A DNA stretch of 64,000 nucleotides from Pseudomonas nitroreducens NBRC 12694 (GCF_002091755.1 NZ_BDAI01000004.1:434001-498000), one strand, 5' to 3'; counted from the first letter of the stretch, positions 43,006 through 52,278 are shown. The notes: generated by a model from the sequence alone, not told the origin. Made by a program: numbers and translations.

Positions 43006-43021
43006 CTGTATGAAAATACAG
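43006..43021. promoter_or_regulatory. LexA (SOS) box candidate upstream of tag
   Basis: CTGTATGAAAATACAG, a CTG-N10-CAG palindrome extended by flanking A/T to 18 bp. It lies just upstream of a minus-strand -10-like TATAGT (42996-42991), so repressor there would block tag transcription. The glyQ start is over 130 bp away. Confidence 0.65.
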
Positions 43022-43108
43022 TCATCCGGCAAATTTTCCGGTCGATTCGTGAACTTCCGCCGGGCGGCCGGAAATCGCTGAGAAGCCCAAGCTGCAGGCG
43101 TCTTGGGG

Positions 43109-43114
43109 TATACT
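43109..43114 (+). promoter_or_regulatory. Possible -10 of the glyQS promoter
   Basis: TATACT 39 bp before the glyQ start; the matching -35 is weak, so this is tentative. Confidence 0.35.
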
Positions 43115-43152
43115 GCCGGGTTTTAGTCGCATATCCAGCACAGGTGAAATTC

Positions 43153-44100
43153 GTGAGCCAGACTACGCCCGCCGTGCCCACCTTCCAGGACCTGATCCTC
43201 GCCCTGCAAAAATACTGGGCCGATCAGGGCTGTGTGGTGCTGCAGCCCTACGACATGGAAGTAGGCGCCGGCACCTTCCACACCGCTACCTTCCTCCGCG
43301 CCGTGGGCCCGGAAACCTGGAACGCGGCGTACGTGCAACCCAGCCGCCGCCCCACCGACGGCCGCTACGGCGAGAACCCCAACCGCCTGCAGCACTACTA
43401 CCAGTTCCAGGTGGTCCTGAAGCCCAACCCGGAAAACTTCCAGGAGCTGTACCTGGGCTCGCTGCAGGCCATCGGCATCGACCCGCTGGTGCACGACATC
43501 CGTTTCGTCGAGGACAACTGGGAATCGCCGACCCTCGGCGCCTGGGGTCTGGGCTGGGAAATCTGGCTGAACGGCATGGAAGTCACCCAGTTCACCTACT
43601 TCCAGCAAGTGGGCGGCATCGAGTGCTACCCGGTCACCGGTGAGATCACTTACGGCCTGGAACGCCTGGCCATGTACATCCAGGGCGTCGACTCGGTGTA
43701 TGACCTGGTGTGGGCCGATGGCCCGTTCGGCAAGGTCACCTATGGCGATGTGTTCCACCAGAACGAAGTGGAGCAGTCGACCTACAACTTCGAACACGCC
43801 AACGTCGAGAAGCTGTTCGAGCTGTTCGACTTCTACGAAAGCGAAGCCAACCGCCTGATCGAGCTGCAACTGCCGCTGCCTACCTACGAGATGGTCCTCA
43901 AGGCCTCGCATACCTTCAACCTGCTGGACGCTCGCCGCGCCATCTCGGTGACCGAGCGTCAGCGCTACATCCTGCGCGTGCGCACCCTGGCCCGCGCCGT
44001 GGCGCAGAGCTACCTGCAGGCCCGCGCCCGCCTCGGCTTCCCGATGGCCACACCCGAACTGCGTGACGAAGTACTGGCCAAGCTGAAGGAGGCCGAATAA
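43153..44100 (+). CDS. glyQ: Glycyl-tRNA synthetase alpha subunit
   Basis: 315 residues from the GTG at 43153 (reading MSQTTPAVPTFQDLILALQ) with an AGGTG site upstream. The frame is open far further upstream without a coding signal. Class II catalytic subunit of the bacterial alpha2beta2 enzyme: CVVLQPYDMEVGAGTFHTAT, RRPTDGRYGENPNRLQHYYQ and GLERLAMYIQGV are the aminoacylation-site motifs. The stop overlaps the glyS start (TAATG). Confidence 0.97.
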   Translation: MSQTTPAVPTFQDLILALQKYWADQGCVVLQPYDMEVGAGTFHTATFLRAVGPETWNAAYVQPSRRPTDGRYGENPNRLQHYYQFQVVLKPNPENFQELYLGSLQAIGIDPLVHDIRFVEDNWESPTLGAWGLGWEIWLNGMEVTQFTYFQQVGGIECYPVTGEITYGLERLAMYIQGVDSVYDLVWADGPFGKVTYGDVFHQNEVEQSTYNFEHANVEKLFELFDFYESEANRLIELQLPLPTYEMVLKASHTFNLLDARRAISVTERQRYILRVRTLARAVAQSYLQARARLGFPMATPELRDEVLAKLKEAE

Positions 44101-46154
44101 TGAGCGCGAAGGATTTCCTCGTCGAACTGGGCACCGAAGAGCTGCCACCCAAGGCGCTGAAGAGCCTCGGTGAAGCCTTCCTGGCCGGCATCGAGAAGGG
44201 CCTGAAGGCCGCCGGCCTGACTTACGCCGCCGCCCGCTGCTACGCCGCGCCGCGCCGCCTGGCCGTGCAGATCGACCAGCTTGCCGTGCAGCAGCCCGAC
44301 CGTACCGTGAACCTCGACGGCCCGCCGCTGCAGGCTGCCTTCGACGCCAGCGGCAACCCGACCCAGGCCGCCCTGGGCTTCGCCAAGAAGTGCGGCGTGG
44401 ACCTGGAGCAGATCGACAAGAGCGGCCCGAAGCTCAAGTTCAGCCAGAGCATCCCCGGCCAGCCAGCCGTGGGCCTGCTGCCGGGCGTCGTCGAAACCTC
44501 GCTGAACGAGCTGCCGATTCCCAAGCGCATGCGCTGGGCTGCCCGTCGTGAAGAGTTCGTGCGTCCGACCCAGTGGCTGGTGATGCTGTTCGGCGATGAC
44601 GTCGTCGACTGCGAGATCCTCACCAAGAAAGCCGGTCGCGAATCCCGCGGCCATCGCTTCCACAATCCGGCCAACGTGCGCATCAGCGCCCCGGCCAACT
44701 ACCTGGAAGACCTGCGCAGCGCCCACGTGCTGGCCGACTTCGCCGAGCGCCGCGAGATCATCTCCAAGCGCGTCGCCGAGCTGGCCGCCGAGCAGAAGGG
44801 CAGCGCCATCGTCCCGGCCGACCTGCTGGACGAAGTGACCGCGCTGGTCGAGTGGCCGGTCCCGCTGGTGTGCTCCTTCGAGGAACGCTTCCTCGCCGTG
44901 CCGCAGGAAGCACTGATCACCACCATGCAGGACAACCAGAAGTACTTCTGCCTGCTGGACGCCAACGGCAAGCTGCTGCCGCGCTTCATCACCGTGGCCA
45001 ACGTCGAGAGCAAGGCACCGGAGCACATCGTCTCCGGCAACGAGAAGGTGGTGCGCCCGCGCCTGACCGACGCCGAGTTCTTCTTCAAGCAGGACCAGAA
45101 GCAGCCGCTGGAAGCCTTCAACGCCCGCCTGAAGAACGTGGTGTTCCAGGCCCAACTCGGCACCGTGTACGAGAAGGCCGAGCGCGTCTCCAAGCTGGCC
45201 GCCTACATCGCCGAGCGCATCGGCGGTGACGCGACCAACGCCGCCCGCGCCGGCATCCTCTGCAAGTGCGACCTGGCCACCGAGATGGTCGGCGAGTTCC
45301 CGGAGATGCAAGGCATCGCCGGTTACTACTACGCCACTGCCGGTGGCGAAGCCAAGGATGTCGCCCTGGCGCTGAACGAGCAGTACATGCCGCGCGGCGC
45401 TGGCGCGGAATTGCCGGGCACCCTCACCGGCGCCGCAGTCGCCGTGGCCGACAAGCTCGACACCCTGGTCGGCATCTTCGGCATCGGCATGCTGCCCACC
45501 GGCAGCAAGGACCCCTACGCCCTGCGCCGCGCCGCCCTGGGCGTGCTGCGAATCCTCATCGAGAAGCAGCTGGACCTGGACCTGGTCGACGCCATCGGCG
45601 TGGCTGTGGCCCAGTACGGCGACAAGGTGAAAGCCGAGGGTCTGTCCGAGCAGGTACAGGACTTCGTCTTTGATCGCCTGCGTGCCCGTTACGAGGACGA
45701 GGGCGTGGACGTCGCCGTGTATCAGGCCGTCCGCGCGCTCAAGCCGACCGCTCCGCTGGACTTCGACCAGCGCGTGCAGGCCGTCCAGGCGTTCCGCCAG
45801 TTGCCAGAAGCCGCAGCCCTGGCCGCTGCCAACAAGCGCGTGTCGAACATCCTGGCCAAGGCAGAAGGCGAGGTGCCTGCCACCGTCAACGCCAGCCTGT
45901 TCGCCGAGACCGCCGAGAAGGCCCTTGGCAGCGCCGTGGCAAGCGCCGAAGCGGAAGTAGCTCCGCTGGCCGCGGCTCGCGATTATCGCGCAGCCCTGGC
46001 CCAACTGGCGGCCCTGCGCGCACCGGTCGATGCCTTCTTCGAGGAAGTACTGGTCAACGCGGACGACAGCGCCGTGAAGGCCAACCGCTACGCACTGCTG
46101 GCCAAGCTTCGCGGGCTGTTCCTCGGCGTCGCCGACATCTCGCTGCTGGGCTGA
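44100..46154 (+). CDS. glyS: Glycyl-tRNA synthetase beta subunit
   Basis: 684 residues, standard length for the beta subunit that binds tRNA-Gly. Begins SAKDFLVELGTEELPPKALK; LPGVVETSLNELPIPKRMRW, ITTMQDNQKYFCLLDANGKL and GIFGIGMLPTGSKDPYALRR are conserved family blocks, with a C-terminal anticodon-binding-like domain (~570-670). Overlaps glyQ by one base; a strong terminator follows. Confidence 0.97.
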   Translation: MSAKDFLVELGTEELPPKALKSLGEAFLAGIEKGLKAAGLTYAAARCYAAPRRLAVQIDQLAVQQPDRTVNLDGPPLQAAFDASGNPTQAALGFAKKCGVDLEQIDKSGPKLKFSQSIPGQPAVGLLPGVVETSLNELPIPKRMRWAARREEFVRPTQWLVMLFGDDVVDCEILTKKAGRESRGHRFHNPANVRISAPANYLEDLRSAHVLADFAERREIISKRVAELAAEQKGSAIVPADLLDEVTALVEWPVPLVCSFEERFLAVPQEALITTMQDNQKYFCLLDANGKLLPRFITVANVESKAPEHIVSGNEKVVRPRLTDAEFFFKQDQKQPLEAFNARLKNVVFQAQLGTVYEKAERVSKLAAYIAERIGGDATNAARAGILCKCDLATEMVGEFPEMQGIAGYYYATAGGEAKDVALALNEQYMPRGAGAELPGTLTGAAVAVADKLDTLVGIFGIGMLPTGSKDPYALRRAALGVLRILIEKQLDLDLVDAIGVAVAQYGDKVKAEGLSEQVQDFVFDRLRARYEDEGVDVAVYQAVRALKPTAPLDFDQRVQAVQAFRQLPEAAALAAANKRVSNILAKAEGEVPATVNASLFAETAEKALGSAVASAEAEVAPLAAARDYRAALAQLAALRAPVDAFFEEVLVNADDSAVKANRYALLAKLRGLFLGVADISLLG

Positions 46155-46168
46155 TGCCTGCCTGAGGA

Positions 46169-46216
46169 AGCCGGGAGTTCGAAACGGTTCACCGTAACGG
46201 ACTCCCGGCTTTTTCG
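46169..46216 (+). terminator. Terminator after glyS
   Basis: AGCCGGGAGT pairs with ACTCCCGGCT around an inner CGGTTCACCG hairpin, followed by TTTTCGTTT. Confidence 0.85.
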
Positions 46217-46255
46217 TTTCCGACTTCTCCACGCGCCCGACTTACCGAAGCCCCC

Positions 46256-46786
46256 ATGAAGCTACTGATCCTCGACCGTGACGGCGTCATCAACCAGGAC
46301 TCCGACGACTACATCAAATCCCTTGCCGAGTGGATTCCGATCCCCAGCGCCATCACTGCCATCGCGCGCCTCAGCAAAGCCGGCTGGACCCTAGCCGTGG
46401 CCACTAACCAGTCCGGCATCGCCCGGGGCTATTACGACCTGGCCACGCTGGAAAGCATGCACGCGCGCCTGCGGGAATTGGTGGCGGAGCAGGGGGGTGA
46501 ACTCGGGATGGTGGTCTACTGTCCCCATGGTCCCGACGACGGCTGCGACTGCCGCAAGCCGAAACCCGGTATGCTGCGGCAGATAGCCCAGCACTACGGC
46601 GTAGATCTGACGGGCGTCTGGTTCGTCGGTGACAGCCGGGGTGACCTGGACGCCGCGCTGGCCGTCGATTGTCTGCCTGTGTTGGTAAAGACCGGCAAGG
46701 GCGAGCGTACGTTGGCCAAGACGTTGCCAGAAGGCACGCTGGTATTCGACGATCTGGCAGCGGTTGCCGACCACCTACTTTCCTGA
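46256..46786 (+). CDS. gmhB: D-glycero-beta-D-manno-heptose-1,7-bisphosphate 7-phosphatase
   Basis: 176 residues, HAD phosphatase. Catalytic Asp7 and Asp9 are in LILDRDGVIN; ATNQSGIARGYY and the VWFVGDSRGDLDAAL motif complete the site. The GmhB zinc loop is present (YCPHGPDDGCDCRKPKPGM). Acts in ADP-heptose synthesis for the lipopolysaccharide inner core. It is followed 13 bp later by an acyltransferase gene, the usual gmhB-plsC order in pseudomonads. Confidence 0.95.
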   Translation: MKLLILDRDGVINQDSDDYIKSLAEWIPIPSAITAIARLSKAGWTLAVATNQSGIARGYYDLATLESMHARLRELVAEQGGELGMVVYCPHGPDDGCDCRKPKPGMLRQIAQHYGVDLTGVWFVGDSRGDLDAALAVDCLPVLVKTGKGERTLAKTLPEGTLVFDDLAAVADHLLS

Positions 46787-46799
46787 GGATCCATCTCCC

Positions 46800-47573
46800 A
46801 TGTCGATAGTGCAGGCCATCAGAACCGTTCTCTTCTACCTGCTGCTGTCGTCCAGCGCCTTCGTCTGGGGCACCCTCAGCCTGCTCATCGCGCCCTTCCT
46901 GCCATTCCGCGCGCGCTACCGCTTCATCGCGCAGGCCTGGTGCAAGTTCGCCGTCTGGCTCGCCGGCGTGATGGTCGGCGTGCGCTACGAACTCAAGGGT
47001 GCGGAGAACATCCCGGATCAGCCCTGTGTGATCCTCGCCAAGCACCAGAGCACCTGGGAGACCTTCTTCCTCACCGGCTACTTCGAGCCGCTCAGCCAGG
47101 TACTCAAGCGCGAGTTGCTGTTCGTTCCCTTCTTCGGCTGGGCCATGGCGCTGCTCAAGCCCATTGCGATCAACCGCGAGCAACCGAAGCTGGCCCTCAA
47201 GCAGATCGCCAAACAGGGTGACGAGCGCCTCAAGCAGGGCGCCTGGGTACTGATCTTCCCGGAAGGCACCCGCGTCCCCACGGGCCAGATCGGCAAATTC
47301 TCCCGTGGCGGCGCGGCACTGGCGGTCAACGCCAACCTGCCGGTTCTGCCGATCGCACACAACGCCGGGCACTGCTGGCCGAAGAATGGCTGGGCGAAGT
47401 TCCCCGGCACCATCCAGGTGGTGATAGGCCCGGCCATGTATGCAGAAGGCGAGGGCGCACGCGCCATTACCGAGCTCAACCAGCGCGCCGAGAACTGGGT
47501 TGCGCAGACCCTGCGCGAGATGGGCGAGCTGCCGGCCGATGCCACGCCGCAGGCAGTTGCCGAAGCCTCCTGA
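46800..47573 (+). CDS. plsC: 1-acyl-sn-glycerol-3-phosphate acyltransferase (PlsC family)
   Basis: 257 residues from MSIVQAIRTVLFYLLLSSSA at 46800 with TGAGGATCC upstream. An N-terminal membrane helix is followed by the acyltransferase motifs: ILAKHQSTWETFFLT (H-x4-E in place of the common H-x4-D), IAINREQPK, IFPEGTRVPTGQIGKFSRGG and VLPIAHNAG. Makes phosphatidic acid for phospholipid synthesis. Convergent with gyrB across a shared terminator. Confidence 0.93.
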   Translation: MSIVQAIRTVLFYLLLSSSAFVWGTLSLLIAPFLPFRARYRFIAQAWCKFAVWLAGVMVGVRYELKGAENIPDQPCVILAKHQSTWETFFLTGYFEPLSQVLKRELLFVPFFGWAMALLKPIAINREQPKLALKQIAKQGDERLKQGAWVLIFPEGTRVPTGQIGKFSRGGAALAVNANLPVLPIAHNAGHCWPKNGWAKFPGTIQVVIGPAMYAEGEGARAITELNQRAENWVAQTLREMGELPADATPQAVAEAS

Positions 47574-47585
47574 CGCTCACGCCGA

Positions 47586-47620
47586 CAAAAGAAAAGGGCC
47601 CCGAAGGGCCCTTTCTTTTT
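47586..47620. terminator. Bidirectional terminator between plsC and gyrB
   Basis: AAAGGGCCC-cgaa-GGGCCCTTT (47593-47614) with A-rich sequence before and CTTTTT after, usable from both strands. Confidence 0.88.
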
Positions 47621-47638
47621 GCCTGTCGCTTTCCCGAA

Positions 47639-50056
47639 TCAGACGTCCAGGTTGGACACCGCCAGGGCGTTGCTCTCGATGAAGTCGCGGCGCGGCTCCA
47701 CGGCATCGCCCATCAGGGTGTTGAACAGCTGGTCGGCGGCGATGGCATCCTCGATGGTCACCTTCAGCATGCGGCGCACGTTCGGGTCCATGGTGGTTTC
47801 CCACAGCTGGTCCGGGTTCATCTCGCCCAGTCCTTTGTATCGCTGGATGCTGTGACGCTTGGTGCCTTCGGTCATCAGCCACTCCAGGGCTTCCTTGAAG
47901 CTGCTGACGGCCTTCTTGCGCTCGCCCTTCTGCACATAGGCGCCTTCTTCCAACAGACTGTTCAGCTTGGCGCCCAGCTCGGTCACCGAGCGGTAGTCAT
48001 TGCTGGCGAAGAAGTCGCGGTTGAAGGTGACGTAGCTCGACAAGCCATGGGCAACCATCTCGACTTCCGGCAGCCACAGGTGACGCTCGCGGTCTTCCCG
48101 CAGGCTGACCTTGTACACCAGACCGGATTTCTCCGCGGCCTTCAGGCGAGCCTGGTACTGGTCCAGCCAGCCCTGCATGGCAGCCTGGTCGCCCAGTTGG
48201 TCGACATCGATGCGCGGCAGGTAGACGAAGTGCTCGGTCAGGTCCTGCGGATAGAGACGGGACAGGCGGGACAGCGTACGCATGACCGTGCGGTACTCGT
48301 TGACCAGCTTCTCCAGCGCTTCGCCGGACAGGCCCGGGGCGCTTTCGTTGACGTGCACGCTGGCCTCTTCGAGGGCCGACTGGGTCATGTACTCTTCCAT
48401 GGCCACGTCGTCCTTGATGTACTGCTCCTGCTTGCCGCGCTTGACCTTGTACAGCGGTGGCTGGGCGATATAGATGTAGCCGCGCTCGACCAGCTCCGGC
48501 AGCTGACGGAAGAAGAAGGTCAGCAGCAGGGTACGGATGTGCGAACCGTCGACGTCAGCATCGGTCATGATGATGATGTTGTGGTAACGCAGCTTGTCGA
48601 TGTTGTACTCCTCGCGACCGATACCGCAGCCCAGTGCAGTGATCAGCGTGCCGACCTCCTGGGAGGACAGCATCTTGTCGAAGCGAGCCTTCTCGACGTT
48701 GAGGATCTTGCCCTTGAGCGGTAGGATCGCCTGGGTCTTGCGGTTACGGCCCTGCTTGGCAGAACCGCCCGCGGAGTCACCCTCCACGATGTACAGTTCG
48801 GAGAGGGCGGGGTCCTTCTCCTGGCAGTCGGCGAGTTTTCCCGGCAGGCCGGCGATGTCCAGCGCGCCCTTGCGGCGAGTCATCTCACGAGCCTTGCGCG
48901 CGGCCTCACGGGCGCGGGCGGCGTCGATCATCTTGCCGACCACGGCCTTGGCTTCGTTCGGGTTCTCCAGCAGGAAGTCGGCGAAGTACTTGCCCATCTC
49001 CTGCTCGACGGCGGTCTTCACCTCCGAGGAAACCAGCTTGTCCTTGGTCTGCGAGCTGAACTTAGGATCCGGTACCTTCACCGAAATGATCGCGGTCAGA
49101 CCTTCACGGGCGTCGTCGCCGGTGGTGGCGATCTTGAACTTCTTCGCCAGGCCTTCCTGCTCGATGTAGTTGTTCAGGTGGCGGGTGAGGGCGGAGCGGA
49201 AGCCTGCCAGGTGGGTACCGCCGTCACGCTGCGGAATGTTGTTGGTGAAGCAGAGGATGTTCTCGTTGAAGCTGTCGTTCCACTGCAGGGCGACTTCCAC
49301 GCCGACGCCGTCTTCTTCGCGCTGGCAGTTGAAGTGGAAAACCTGGTTCACCGCGGTCTTGTTGGTGTTCAGGTACTCGACGAAGGCACGCAGGCCACCC
49401 TCGTACTTGAACAGCTCTTCCTTGCCGGCACGCTCATCGCGCAGGACGATGCCCACGCCGGAGTTCAGGAAGGACAGTTCGCGGATCCGCTTGGCCAGGA
49501 TGTCCCAGCTGAAGTGGATGTTGTGGAAGGTTTCTGGAGAGGGCTTGAAGTGAACCTCGGTGCCCGAACCTTCGGTGTCGCCCACCGGGCGCAGCGGGAA
49601 TTGCGGAACGCCGTGGTGATAAACCTGTTCCCAGACCTTGCCCTCACGGCGGATGGTCAGGCGCAGCTCATGGGAGAGGGCGTTCACCACCGACACACCT
49701 ACGCCGTGCAGGCCGCCGGAGACCTTGTAGCTGTTGTCGTCGAACTTACCGCCGGCGTGAAGGACGGTCATGATGACCTCTGCCGCGGAGACCCCTTCTT
49801 CCTTGTGGATATCCACCGGAATGCCGCGGCCGTTGTCGCGCACGGTGATGGATTCATCGGTGTGAATGGTGATGCTGATCTCGCTGCAGTAGCCCGCCAG
49901 CGCTTCGTCGATCGAGTTGTCCACGACCTCGAAGACCATGTGGTGCAGGCCAGTGCCGTCGTCGGTATCACCGATGTACATGCCCGGACGCTTACGTACG
50001 GCGTCCAGTCCCTTCAGTACCTTGATACTGGAAGAGTCGTAGGTGTTCTCGCTCAT
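47639..50056 (-). CDS. gyrB: DNA gyrase subunit B
   Basis: 805 residues. The N-terminal GHKL ATPase domain shows VVDNSIDEALAGYC, VRDNGRGIPVDIH and GGLHGVGVSVVNALS. The TOPRIM domain has EGDSAGGSAKQGR and MTDADVDGSHIRTLLL with the metal-binding acidic residues. The C-terminal GyrB tail contains KGLGEMNPDQLWETTMDP. Introduces negative supercoils with GyrA. Its start overlaps the recF stop by 4 bp; last gene of the dnaA-dnaN-recF-gyrB operon. Confidence 0.98.
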   Translation of the reverse strand: MSENTYDSSSIKVLKGLDAVRKRPGMYIGDTDDGTGLHHMVFEVVDNSIDEALAGYCSEISITIHTDESITVRDNGRGIPVDIHKEEGVSAAEVIMTVLHAGGKFDDNSYKVSGGLHGVGVSVVNALSHELRLTIRREGKVWEQVYHHGVPQFPLRPVGDTEGSGTEVHFKPSPETFHNIHFSWDILAKRIRELSFLNSGVGIVLRDERAGKEELFKYEGGLRAFVEYLNTNKTAVNQVFHFNCQREEDGVGVEVALQWNDSFNENILCFTNNIPQRDGGTHLAGFRSALTRHLNNYIEQEGLAKKFKIATTGDDAREGLTAIISVKVPDPKFSSQTKDKLVSSEVKTAVEQEMGKYFADFLLENPNEAKAVVGKMIDAARAREAARKAREMTRRKGALDIAGLPGKLADCQEKDPALSELYIVEGDSAGGSAKQGRNRKTQAILPLKGKILNVEKARFDKMLSSQEVGTLITALGCGIGREEYNIDKLRYHNIIIMTDADVDGSHIRTLLLTFFFRQLPELVERGYIYIAQPPLYKVKRGKQEQYIKDDVAMEEYMTQSALEEASVHVNESAPGLSGEALEKLVNEYRTVMRTLSRLSRLYPQDLTEHFVYLPRIDVDQLGDQAAMQGWLDQYQARLKAAEKSGLVYKVSLREDRERHLWLPEVEMVAHGLSSYVTFNRDFFASNDYRSVTELGAKLNSLLEEGAYVQKGERKKAVSSFKEALEWLMTEGTKRHSIQRYKGLGEMNPDQLWETTMDPNVRRMLKVTIEDAIAADQLFNTLMGDAVEPRRDFIESNALAVSNLDV

Positions 50057-51162
50057 TCTTCACTCCCGATGGTAGTGTCCTGAGAGACGCGCCCATGTTC
50101 CACGTGGAACATCGACACCGGCGTTTCCATTCGCCAGCCGTCTTTCAATAAGTGCGGGTCGACGCAGGTGATGAATACCTGGCAACCCAGATCTTCGAGA
50201 AGCCGGCACAAAGACAACCGATGCTTCTCATCCAATTCGGAGGGGAGGTCATCCACCAGGTAGACGCATTGCCCGCGTTTCGCCTGGTTGATCAAATGCC
50301 CCTGGGCGATCCGCAACGCGCAGACCACCAATTTCTGTTGACCGCGGGACAGGATCTCCGCGGCATTGTGTCCTCCCAGGCGAATTCGCAGATCCGCCCG
50401 TTGAGGCCCCGCCTGGGTGTGGCCCATCTGCTGATCACGCAGCAGGCTGGACGACAGCACCTCACTCAATTCGCGTTCCTTGTCCCAGCCCCGGTAATAG
50501 CTGAGCGTCAGGTCGTCGAGCTGGATGAGCTCGGCCAGAGTACGCTCGAACTGGGGTTTCAAGGCCTGGATATAGGACCGCCGATACGCATCGATTTCGT
50601 CGCTCGCCGAGCATAATTCCCGGTCCCACGCAGCTTGCGAAGCACCGTCCAGTCTACCATGCCGGAGCCACGAGTTCCGCTGCCGCAGGGCCTTCTGCAG
50701 TCTTTGCCAGGCGGCCATGAAGCGTTGTTCCACGTGGAACACACCCCAGTCGAGAAACTGCCGGCGAATCTTCGGCGCACCTTCCAGCAAACGGAAACTG
50801 TCCGGATTGATCAGCTGCAGCGGCAAGGTCTCGGCGAGCTGGGCGGCACTGCGTGCATTCTGCCCATCGATACGAATCTGGAACTCGCCCTGGCGATCCC
50901 GTGAAACACCCAGGCTGCTATCGAAGCCATTCCCCAGACGTACCTGTCCGAACACCGTGCAGGCCGGTTCTTCGTATTGGATGACAGGTTGCAGACGCAT
51001 GCTGCGGAACGAACGCGCGAGGCCGAGCAGATGGATGGCTTCCAGCACGCTGGTCTTGCCGCTGCCATTTTCGCCGTAGAGGATGTTGATGCGGGGGGAG
51101 GGGGAGAAGGTCACCGGGTGCAGGTTGCGCACCGCGGTGACCGAAAGGCGGGTAAGGGACAT
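50053..51162 (-). CDS. recF: DNA replication and repair protein RecF
   Basis: 369 residues, SMC-like ATPase. Walker A GENGSGKTSVLEAIHLLGLA near residue 30; signature motif LSRGQQKLVVCALRIAQ; Walker B CVYLVDDLPSELDEKHR. Helps load RecA at gaps through RecOR. The coding sequence contains two perfect parS palindromes, each read as the peptide FHVE: at GVFHVEQRFM and at SMFHVEHGRV near the C-terminus. Overlaps gyrB by 4 bp and lies 9 bp after dnaN. Confidence 0.97.
   Translation of the reverse strand: MSLTRLSVTAVRNLHPVTFSPSPRINILYGENGSGKTSVLEAIHLLGLARSFRSMRLQPVIQYEEPACTVFGQVRLGNGFDSSLGVSRDRQGEFQIRIDGQNARSAAQLAETLPLQLINPDSFRLLEGAPKIRRQFLDWGVFHVEQRFMAAWQRLQKALRQRNSWLRHGRLDGASQAAWDRELCSASDEIDAYRRSYIQALKPQFERTLAELIQLDDLTLSYYRGWDKERELSEVLSSSLLRDQQMGHTQAGPQRADLRIRLGGHNAAEILSRGQQKLVVCALRIAQGHLINQAKRGQCVYLVDDLPSELDEKHRLSLCRLLEDLGCQVFITCVDPHLLKDGWRMETPVSMFHVEHGRVSQDTTIGSEE
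50096..50111. other. parS centromere site 1 (in recF 3' end)
   Basis: TGTTCCACGTGGAACA, a perfect 16-bp palindrome matching the ParB-binding parS family. It lies about 40 bp before the recF stop. Confidence 0.92.
50726..50741. other. parS centromere site 2 (in recF)
   Basis: An identical TGTTCCACGTGGAACA 630 bp from site 1. Confidence 0.92.
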
Positions 51163-51171
51163 CGATACGCG

Positions 51172-52278
51172 TCAGAGGCGCATCGGCATGACGACGTAGG
51201 CAGAATCGTCGTTGTCCGCTTCCTGCAGCAGCGCACTGCTGTTGGAGTCAGAGAGAATCATGCGTACCTGCTCGGTACCCATCACACCCAGGACGTCCAG
51301 CAGGTAGCTGACGTTGAAGCCGATTTCCAGACTGCCACCGTTGTAGTCGACCTGCACTTCTTCTTCCGCCTCTTCCTGCTCCGGGTTGTTCGCCTGGATC
51401 TTCAGGAGGCCATTGGAAAGCTGCAGACGGATACCGCGGTACTTCTCGTTGGAAAGAATCGCAGTACGGCTGAAGGCTTCGCGCAACACCTGGCGATCAC
51501 CGATCACCAGCTTGTCACCGCCTTTGGGCAGCACACGCTCGTAGTCGGGGAACTTACCGTCCACCAGCTTGGAGGTGAAGGTGAACTCGCCGGTGGTCGC
51601 ACGGATGTGATGTTGGCCAAGAACGATGGAGACTTCGCCGTCCTGTTCAGTGAGCAGACGAGCCAGCTCCAGGATGCCTTTACGCGGCACGATCACCTGA
51701 TGGCGATCCTGTGCTTCCGGCACGCCATTGCTCAGCGAGCACATGGCCAGGCGGTGACCGTCGGTAGCCACGGCGCGCAAGGTACCGCCACCGACCTCCA
51801 GCAGCATGCCATTGAGGTAGTAGCGAACATCCTGCTGCGCCATGGCGAAGCTGGTGCGATCGATCAGGCGACGCAGCTTGCTCTGCACCAGGCTAAAGGT
51901 CAGCGAGCCGGGGCCTTCTTCCACAGTGGGGAAGTCATTGGCGGGCAGGGTGGAGAGGGTGAAGCGGCTGCGGCCGGCTTTCACCAGGAGCTTCTGCTCG
52001 TCGACACGGATATCGATCACGGCATCGCTGGGAAGGCTCTTGCAGATGTCCATCAGCTTGCGTGCCGGCACGGTGATTTCGCCCGGCTCAGCGGCATCTT
52101 CCAGCGTGACACGGCCAACCAGTTCGACTTCGAGGTCGGTACCGGTGAGCGACAGTTGCTGACCTTCGACGACCAGCAGGACGTTGGAAAGAACCGGCAG
52201 CGTCTGGCGGCGCTCGACGACGCCAGCGACCAGCTGCAGGGGTTTCAACAGAGCTTCGCGTTGAATAGTGAAATGCAT
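51172..52278 (-). CDS. dnaN: DNA polymerase III beta subunit (sliding clamp)
   Basis: 368 residues, three repeats of the clamp fold. Starts MHFTIQREALLKPLQLVAGV; LPVLSNVLLVVEGQQLSLTG marks domain 1, TDGHRLAMCSL domain 2, and the C-terminal AYVVMPMRL is the universal beta-clamp end. Tethers polymerase to DNA. Lies 29 bp after dnaA and 9 bp before recF. Confidence 0.98.
   Translation of the reverse strand: MHFTIQREALLKPLQLVAGVVERRQTLPVLSNVLLVVEGQQLSLTGTDLEVELVGRVTLEDAAEPGEITVPARKLMDICKSLPSDAVIDIRVDEQKLLVKAGRSRFTLSTLPANDFPTVEEGPGSLTFSLVQSKLRRLIDRTSFAMAQQDVRYYLNGMLLEVGGGTLRAVATDGHRLAMCSLSNGVPEAQDRHQVIVPRKGILELARLLTEQDGEVSIVLGQHHIRATTGEFTFTSKLVDGKFPDYERVLPKGGDKLVIGDRQVLREAFSRTAILSNEKYRGIRLQLSNGLLKIQANNPEQEEAEEEVQVDYNGGSLEIGFNVSYLLDVLGVMGTEQVRMILSDSNSSALLQEADNDDSAYVVMPMRL

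Noticed and set aside
42145..43152. Long in-frame extension of glyQ upstream through tag
   Set aside because: The stretch is antisense to tag and unlike any GlyQ. The GTG at 43153 with AGGTG gives the standard 315-residue protein.
44010..46232. A 740-codon minus-strand open frame opposite glyS
   Set aside because: Mirror of glyS codon bias; no recognisable motif or ribosome site.
50885..50910. Additional parS-like half site (CCCGTGAAACACC) in recF
   Set aside because: Only one arm of the palindrome is present.
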